A program made the translations under genes and the position numbers. A stretch of 64,000 bases of DNA from Palaemon carinicauda (taxonomy: Eukaryota > Arthropoda > Malacostraca > Decapoda > Palaemonidae): NCBI RefSeq assembly GCF_036898095.1, contig NC_090735.1, positions 8,020,661 through 8,084,660 on the forward strand, read 5' to 3'. The notes beneath the pieces are model-generated. The model had not been told where the DNA came from and did not search any database. It saw nothing but the letters and a program-made list of their open reading frames with translations. Below, one piece after another: positions 57,693-64,000 of this stretch; the stretch's first letter is position 1, and each line of letters begins with the position of its first letter.

Positions 57693-58070
57693 CCTTTTTA
57701 ACCTTTCTCTTGAATACTTTTTATGGGTTGTACGGTCGGCTAAGAAGCCTTCCACATCCTTGTTGATTTGGCGGGTGGTCAATTCTTTCTTGAGAAGCGC
57801 CGAGGTTAAAGGTTGTGATGAGGTCCTTTAGTATGGGTTGCAGCCCTTTATACTTCAGCACCTAAGAGTCGTTCAGCATCCTAAGAGGACCGCTACGCTC
57901 AGTAAGGAAGACGTACTTAATAAAGGCAGAGTAATGGTTCAAGTCGTCTTCCTTACCAGGTACTTATTTATTTTATGTTATTTTTGAATAACTAATAAAA
58001 TGAAATACGGGATACTTAGCTTCTTTGTTAACATGTATGCTGGTCTCCACCCACCACCCTGGGTGTGAAT

Positions 58071-58161
58071 CAGCTACATGATCATCGGGTAAGATTAATA
58101 TTGAAAAATGTTATTTTCATTAGTAAAATAAATTTTTGAATATACTTACCCGATGATCATG
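58071..58161 (+). repeat. E4 internal complementary region
   Basis: 58071-58107 is the exact reverse complement of the left tip. 58108-58161 is the exact reverse complement of the right tip, including the E4-specific 'ttttcatta'. Confidence 0.94.
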
Positions 58162-58208
58162 AATTTAAGGACCCACCCTTCCTCCCCATAGAGAACCAGT
58201 GGACCGAG

Positions 58209-58401
58209 GAGAAAATTGAGTTCTTGTTGACAAGAAGTACTTGAGTACCTGCTCACAGATGGCGCTGTTGTGTACACCCCCACCTGTATAGCGATCGCTG
58301 GCGTATCCCGACCGTAGATTTCTGTCGGGCAACAGAGTTGACAGCTACATGATCATCGGGTAAGTATATTCAAAAATTTATTTTACTAATGAAAATAACA
58401 T
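58209..58401 (-). repeat. E4 right ITR
   Basis: Reverse complement of the left ITR plus the outer extension. The donor-like GTAAGTAT starts at 58360, 200 bp before TBK1-like exon 2 and on the same strand. Confidence 0.92.
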
Positions 58402-58561
58402 ATCTACTAGCATTAAAGGACATTAATAATTTTTTTTCATGATAGGACACAATTTATGGTCCCTGGGTTATGTACTGTACTGTAAGTTATTTTAATACGA
58501 ACAATAATTAATGTATTTTTTTTCTGGTACTCGATTTGCTTCATTGTCATTATTTTCGCAG

Positions 58562-58702
58562 CACACCGGTGAGCCAGTTGCAGTTAAGACCTTCAACCAG
58601 TTGTCGCATATGCGTCCGCACGAAGTGCAGATGCGCGAATTTGAAGTTCTTAAAAAAGTGAATCATGAAAATATTGTTAAACTCCTTGCTATTGAAGAGG
58701 AG
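58562..58702 (+). CDS. TBK1: TBK1/IKK-epsilon-family kinase, coding exon 2
   Basis: Acceptor ttattttcgcag and donor GAG|gtaagt bound 47 codons in phase 0. They contain the catalytic lysine (EPVAVK, K41 of the joined protein) and helix C with its salt-bridge glutamate ([12 protein letters not shown]58), then [14 protein letters not shown]. The K-to-E spacing of 17 is the same as in human TBK1 (K38-E55), and [10 protein letters not shown] is essentially the vertebrate sequence. The reading frame and phase join exactly to the first exon. No lesion is seen despite the retrotransposon 160 bp upstream. Confidence 0.95.
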
Positions 58703-61700
58703 GTAAGTTAATATTTGTTTGTATTTGTAAAGGATCAATAATTTTTCATTACTTTCACGTTGGTCATAGGCTTTTTGCAATGTTTAGAGGACTGAATGTA
58801 ACTTTCTGCATCATATTGGAGATAAAGATCTTATGTTCAGTTTGTTTAAAGTATACTGTGCAGTATTACAACATAAAAAGTAACTGCTGTGGTACTTTTC
58901 TAATATTTTCTCCCAAGTGATGTGAATAGATATACTGTATTTATTTTCTCGAATACAGCATGCTTCCAGCATATTAAACTAAGGTGCTGTTTTATCTTAT
59001 TTACTCCCTACAGTAATTATCTTTTTCCATATTTACCTCCCTTTTTTATATATAATAACTTGCCTGTGAAAGTGTGACCGGGCTGCTTACTAAGAAGAAA
59101 CTCCAAGAGTAATTGATGGTGAGATATAATGAATAGAAATTGAAATATCCCGTTATTAATTTTTTAGGACGTCTGATTTACCAATATGAATATTTAAATT
59201 TTTATTTACCAAATAAAACACAAAGTTGACAGAAATAAGTGTCTCCTAATGTGATATTTGGTCTGTGAGCAGAAAAGAATTATCTGACTTGTACAGTTTT
59301 CTCTCAAAACTGTTTACTGTGTGTAGGTCAGTCGAGGCACTTTGCATCAATAGGCGTAGGAGGAGATGATGACATATACAGGGCTATGTTTATGCAACTT
59401 CTAATAGAAAAATATGTAAATTATTAATACAGTACTGTATTTTCAGATTAAAAACAAACTATAACTAAATTGATTCCATCGCAAGTAAAAAGGTGTATGA
59501 ATGCTAGTACAATGCTATACTGTATATCCATAGGTAATGCTCACATTTGGAGAAACAGACCCACAGGTGATGTCTAACAGGAATTCCTCTCTTGTTGTTA
59601 AAATCCTTTTGTCAATTTGTATCTGCATTTGCTGTGTTTATGGAGAGCACTTGTGGTGTAATTTTGATGGAAAACTATTTTTTCACAAATTGCTAACTTG
59701 AACAAATCGTGGTCCTTGGATAGCATGACACATTTTTATGTATCACAGTATATATAAGGCTAGTTTAATGTATTTTCCGATGTCTGTAATCATTCTTCTC
59801 CTATTGACTTACTAACTTAAATGTATAGGGATGTAAGTGTTATTGTAAAATGTACTTTGTGTATCCTCAAGCATGCTTATTACGTATGTGTTACAACGCT
59901 ATTTACGCTAAAGAAAAAGGAGATTATTAAGTCTTAAAAGTCTCTAGTAAGAAAGGACATACTAACCATGCTAGCATTGCTGAACATGTTACATGCTTTA
60001 CTCAAGCAATGCAACTTAAATTGGATTCTAGTATCAGGAAATTTCTTTGCCTGCATCGCTCTCCATCATATTTCTTCAGTCTTTTTTGAGAATTATTGGA
60101 TAACCCTAAGTGAGACCCTTTCATGTTTGCAGGGAGAGAGTTAATGGAGATCAGGTAAATGCTGATGTAGGTATGGCTTACTGTTTTTGCAGGTGTATAT
60201 ATTATAGGGGTGTACTGTATTTAAATGGCCCCATAATACTGGTCACAAATGGTAGTTGTGAATTTATACCTTATAGTGTTCCTTTACTTTATGAATTACA
60301 ATACTGAAAATTAAAAAGCCCTTGTAGAATTCCTAGGAAATAAATAGCGAATTAACTTTCATTAAAAAAAAAATTAAAACTTTGGAGAAAATCGTTTATA
60401 ATTTAAATGTACAGTATTAAGAAAATACCTATTAACATGTTTATTTGTTTGGTAATCTTGGTTATTAAGATCTGTAAAAGGATCCATAAAGCCCCATATT
60501 TGAAGTCTATAGTGGTTTTTTCTTACAAATTAAAAATTCTTACTTTTTAATCTTACTCAATTGCAATTTTCTGGTCAGGATAAACAAACTGAGCACTGTA
60601 ATGCAATAGGTGCTTAAAGCTTTTATGATATAGTAACCGCCCAAATTTAGATGATCCTCTACACTATTTCTATTTTCTTTTTAGGTTTGTGTTTTATTTC
60701 AAACAGATATGTTCTTTAGTTCTCCATTAAGTTCTGTTTCTTCTGCTTCTTCATTTTGACTGCCAGAGATCAAATGTTGGATTGGGGCATTTTATTATGT
60801 CCTTGAAGTTATGAAAATGTGTCCTTGAAAATTTAGTTGCGTTTTTAGTATTACCTACTTGTATTAATTTAAATCATAAAATGTTCATTAAGAACTGCAG
60901 TCTCCTAAATCTACAAGAAGTGACTACTGTATTAGTTACTTACTGTATTTAAGCTACCAGTAATGACTTGGATAATTTATTAATACTTGGAACTCGCAGG
61001 GAATCTTAAGTTTCGGAAATGACTAAAGTACAGCTTTTTAGGGTTTGTACATTTGTGCCCCACAGAGAAAGTCATTAATGGAGATCCTTTCTTTGAAGGA
61101 TTGCTACTACTATATGTTGTGGAAAAATGTAAGAATACTGAAGCCCCTAATAAAAGAATATCAAGGCCCCTTAACAATTTCTTTGCAAACTATGATCTTT
61201 AGCCTCATGATTTAGAAGAACTTATAGTCACAGTTTTTAGTGCAAAGTAGGACAATCAGCTAGTTTCTATTTTATGTTTGGTTTACAGCTAAGTATTTCA
61301 TGTACCTAATGTGGCACTAGATATGTGGATAGGTTACAAATTGATGAATTGTATCTGTGGTTCATGCATTTCCCAGTTTACTCTCTATGAGGTGTCAAAT
61401 GTGCAACTTTTCATCCTCAAAGAATTTAGTTACCTTTGTTACAACAATCTGGTTTCCGCATGAATAGACCAGTAATTTGTAGGATGTATGAACATCTGTT
61501 ATTTCGTTGCAGTCCAATCTCTAAAAAGTTGGACTAGCAGGAACTGTAGCTGCAGCAGTTCATCTTTAGTCTTTACTGCATTGTCATGTGAGATTAAATA
61601 GCTGCTACCATGATACTCTGGCTTGCAGGAATTTTGTTTCCTATTACAAAAGGATTCCAAGTTTTCATCGAATCAGGTGGTGATAAACAAGTTCAGAGTA

Positions 61701-63746
61701 TCTTTGAATAATGTAGAAGGATCATGATGGTAGCTAACTTTTGGCCCCAGTAAAAATTGTTTACTGGTATGTGGTCTCAGTTGTTGGATTGCTCAATTAT
61801 GTGTTTTTGTGGGCCCAATCTTCTCAGGCAACCGGTTTTGCCTATGTCCCCTTGTGGTTCATTTAACCATATGGAGACTGTCCAATATATTCTTTTGAGA
61901 AAAAATGGTTCCAAGAAGCAGTCTATTAATAATTTCTATTCGAAACAGTGGTGTGTGTGTTTTGATTGATGTAGGTTTGGGAATGGTTCAGTGACTAGTA
62001 CAAGTTTGGATAATATTGTAAAGTTTAAGTATTACCTGTTTTAGAAGAAGAAACTCCATTTTGACTGTTAAGAGTTTTTATGTAGGTTCCTGCTTTATAC
62101 TATATCCAAGCATCGTTGGTTTTATTTGTTCTCTTCAGGTATTTTCGATGATGTATTCAGTTCTTTTACTATAGAGGAATCTCCAGTAGTCCAGTTGTCA
62201 GATCTGTTTATTGGAATTTGGATGTAGTAGTGCAGAGTATAGAGTCAACATTTTGAACTCTTGGAGGACTCCTCTTTAAGGATCATAAGGCTAAGACTTT
62301 TTGGTCTCACGCATATACAAACCTTTTGTCATTTAGAATAGGAAATGTCATCACCAGAGTTGAAATGGCCATTTAAATTGTCAACTAGATAGTTAATGAC
62401 AGATGGTGAGAGTAGCCCCGCTCACTCTCCTGTCAAAGACACTTCACTTAAGTCTTTGACCTATCCAAGACTGTTTACTCTTTGTCTCATATTTTTAATT
62501 TGAATGGTTGATTTTGTTTATGTGTTATTGAATTAACATAGTAGATTTGCAAATGAAAGATGGACACTGCATCGTCGTATGGCTAATCCGGCGCTAGATC
62601 ATCTTGCTCTGCACCTTAGGGACATGATTTTGCTGTTATTCCCTAATGCTGATCGTAGGTCAATGCCTCCTGTTAAACTTGGGTTTATTGTTCGAGGAAA
62701 GGGACTGTTAAGCCTTATTAGGTGTTATTTTTTGGCAATTTCCATGACTGTTGGAGAGAATGTCAAGGTCTTTGTGCCTCTCTTTGAGTTTGCCAATTGC
62801 TGAAGCGTCTGGGATATGACCATGGTTTAGTTCCAGGGAATATACTTCAGAAGCAGGGAGAACTCTAATTGACATTATGGAGGTTTTCAAGGTTGGCAGA
62901 GTGTGAGGTGGTTGTTGTCCTTACTTAGGACTTGCAAGTAGGTCCTCAATGTCATATGGAAGGAGCTGGTAGCCAAGGCTACTTCACCTATCCCCCAGTG
63001 CTAGTGTGACCCTCGCAGCAACTCCAGTGATATCGGCAATGATCAGTACCAGCAATGTCTATGACCAAAGTACCATTGACCTCAGCGGTGATTCCTTAAG
63101 TGCCTTGTAAGTCAAGAGAGAGCAACTAAGACAGCTTCCCTCCTGGGAAAGCGCTGAAGCCGGAAGGGCATAATAGGATTCCGGGTCCAGTAAATCTGTG
63201 CGTCACCCCTTTTCCTATCCCCCTGCCTTGGTGCCTGTCACTCCAAGCCTGTGGCTTCCACACTCCCTGTACCAAGGTTATTGATTTTCAATATTGTGGT
63301 TCCTGTAAATGTAACCACTGGTTTTCCTGCTTGAAGGAGCTTTGTCATCGATGGTTGTGTTTGTTCTGTCAACTTTTTTGGTTGTGGAATATGGGAAGAA
63401 ATTTGGTAAGAGGTAAAAGTGAGTTCTGTCTCTCTCTCTCGTCTTCCCCTTCTGATTATGATTATGACCATTCTTCCAAGAAGGAAAATAAGTTGAAAAA
63501 TAGTTATATTATTTCATCCTACTGATTATATTGTGTGTGTATAGACAGTGTGGTTAAGGGGTCCCTCGCAAAGCATGGATAGCCACTTGGAAAATTGACA
63601 AAAAGTTTCATACTATAAGTGACACTATTCATTGACAGCTGGTCAGACACTGAGCTGTGATGTATAAGAAGAGTAAGTTGTTTTAATTTATGAAACATAA
63701 TAATTGTATGTCTTTTTTTAATTTCTTTCTTTTTCTGGACAAACAG
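58703..63746. other. TBK1-like intron 2
   Basis: About 5 kb with no exon that I can support. 62308-62400 is similar to 40159-40260 (dispersed repeat). A faint stretch near 62205-62300 (WNLDVVV, then FKDHKAKTF) recalls the DIRS recombinase and could be an ancient fragment. 62960-63180 is unusually GC-rich and may be retroelement-derived. The rest is AT-rich and featureless. Confidence 0.5.
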
Positions 63747-63876
63747 CAAGAAGGTCGGGGGAAGGTGATTGTGATGGAACTATGTACAGGAGGATCGCTC
63801 TTCAACATTTTAGATGACCCTGAAAATAGTCATGGCCTTGAAGAAGGAGAGTTCATTCTAGTCCTTTCACATTTAG
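63747..63876 (+). CDS. TBK1: TBK1/IKK-epsilon-family kinase, coding exon 3
   Basis: Acceptor tggacaaacag and donor TTAG|gtacag enclose 43 codons plus one base (phase 1). KVIVMELCTGGSLFNILDD corresponds to beta-5, the hinge and helix D of the kinase (vertebrate K-V-L-I/V-M-E-F/Y-C...GSL), and HGLEEGEFILVL to the following helix E region. The next exon should carry the HRD catalytic loop and lies beyond the window. The entry phase matches the end of exon 2. Confidence 0.93.
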
Positions 63877-64000
63877 GTACAGTGCACTATAATAGGTTCA
63901 TTTATTGCATGATGTAATTGGAGAAATTGATCACTTTAACCTTAATTTAATGTTTAGTGTGAAATGCAGATCTAAGAAAAATGAAAATTGAAATAAAAAT

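Larger units (their letters stand above)
51920..58401 (+). mobile_element. E4: defective DIRS1-like element inside TBK1-like intron 1 (6.5 kb)
   Basis: Same plan as E3: leader in place of the gag start, rearranged gag, RT truncated to start near the YLDD motif, broken recombinase. The two ITRs look identical over the ~155 bp compared. It lies in the sense orientation of the host gene, between coding exons 1 and 2. It carries minisatellites inside gag. Confidence 0.95.

Noticed and set aside
63690..63917. Single-exon reading of 75 codons at the kinase end
   Set aside because: Only 63747-63876 matches the kinase. The flanking codons are intronic on both sides of good splice sites.

Overview
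The window is animal nuclear DNA, most likely from a decapod crustacean such as a shrimp. The evidence is spliceosomal introns, very dense microsatellites, many short interspersed repeats, and DIRS1-type tyrosine-recombinase retrotransposons, a group known to be common in decapods. The species call is an inference. Only four stretches look like host exons. One is a minus-strand exon of a class B (secretin-family) peptide-hormone receptor at 871-1006. The other three are plus-strand exons of a TBK1/IKK-epsilon-family kinase at about 49949-50059, 58562-58702 and 63747-63876. Both genes continue outside the window.

1-24 kb is a repeat-rich desert apart from the receptor exon. It holds many copies, in both orientations, of one dispersed repeat (here 'family A') whose 3' end runs into an (AAT)n tract. 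It also holds three copies of a tRNA-derived SINE, two further tRNA-like heads, a near-perfect 197-bp palindromic MITE, a LINE 3' remnant, a 139-bp tandem repeat, long (GA)n, (TC)n and (AT)n tracts, and a 500-bp assembly gap (9990-10489).

24-58.4 kb holds four DIRS1-like retrotransposons, all on the plus strand: E1 24024-30753, E2 33050-39522, E3 41969-48299 and E4 51920-58401. Each has inverted terminal repeats (ITRs) and, near the right end, an internal complementary region (ICR). The ICR is the reverse complement of the left tip joined directly to the reverse complement of the right tip. E1 has three open overlapping frames: Gag; RT-RNase H-methyltransferase-like; and tyrosine recombinase. 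E2 has a few lesions. E3 and E4 have a different ~1-kb leader, lack the gag start and most of the RT, and are badly broken, yet their ITRs are almost identical within each copy. That suggests they were moved in trans.

E1-E3 lie upstream of the kinase start codon. E4 lies inside the first coding intron of the kinase gene and makes up about three quarters of it. The remaining spacers hold no gene that I can support.
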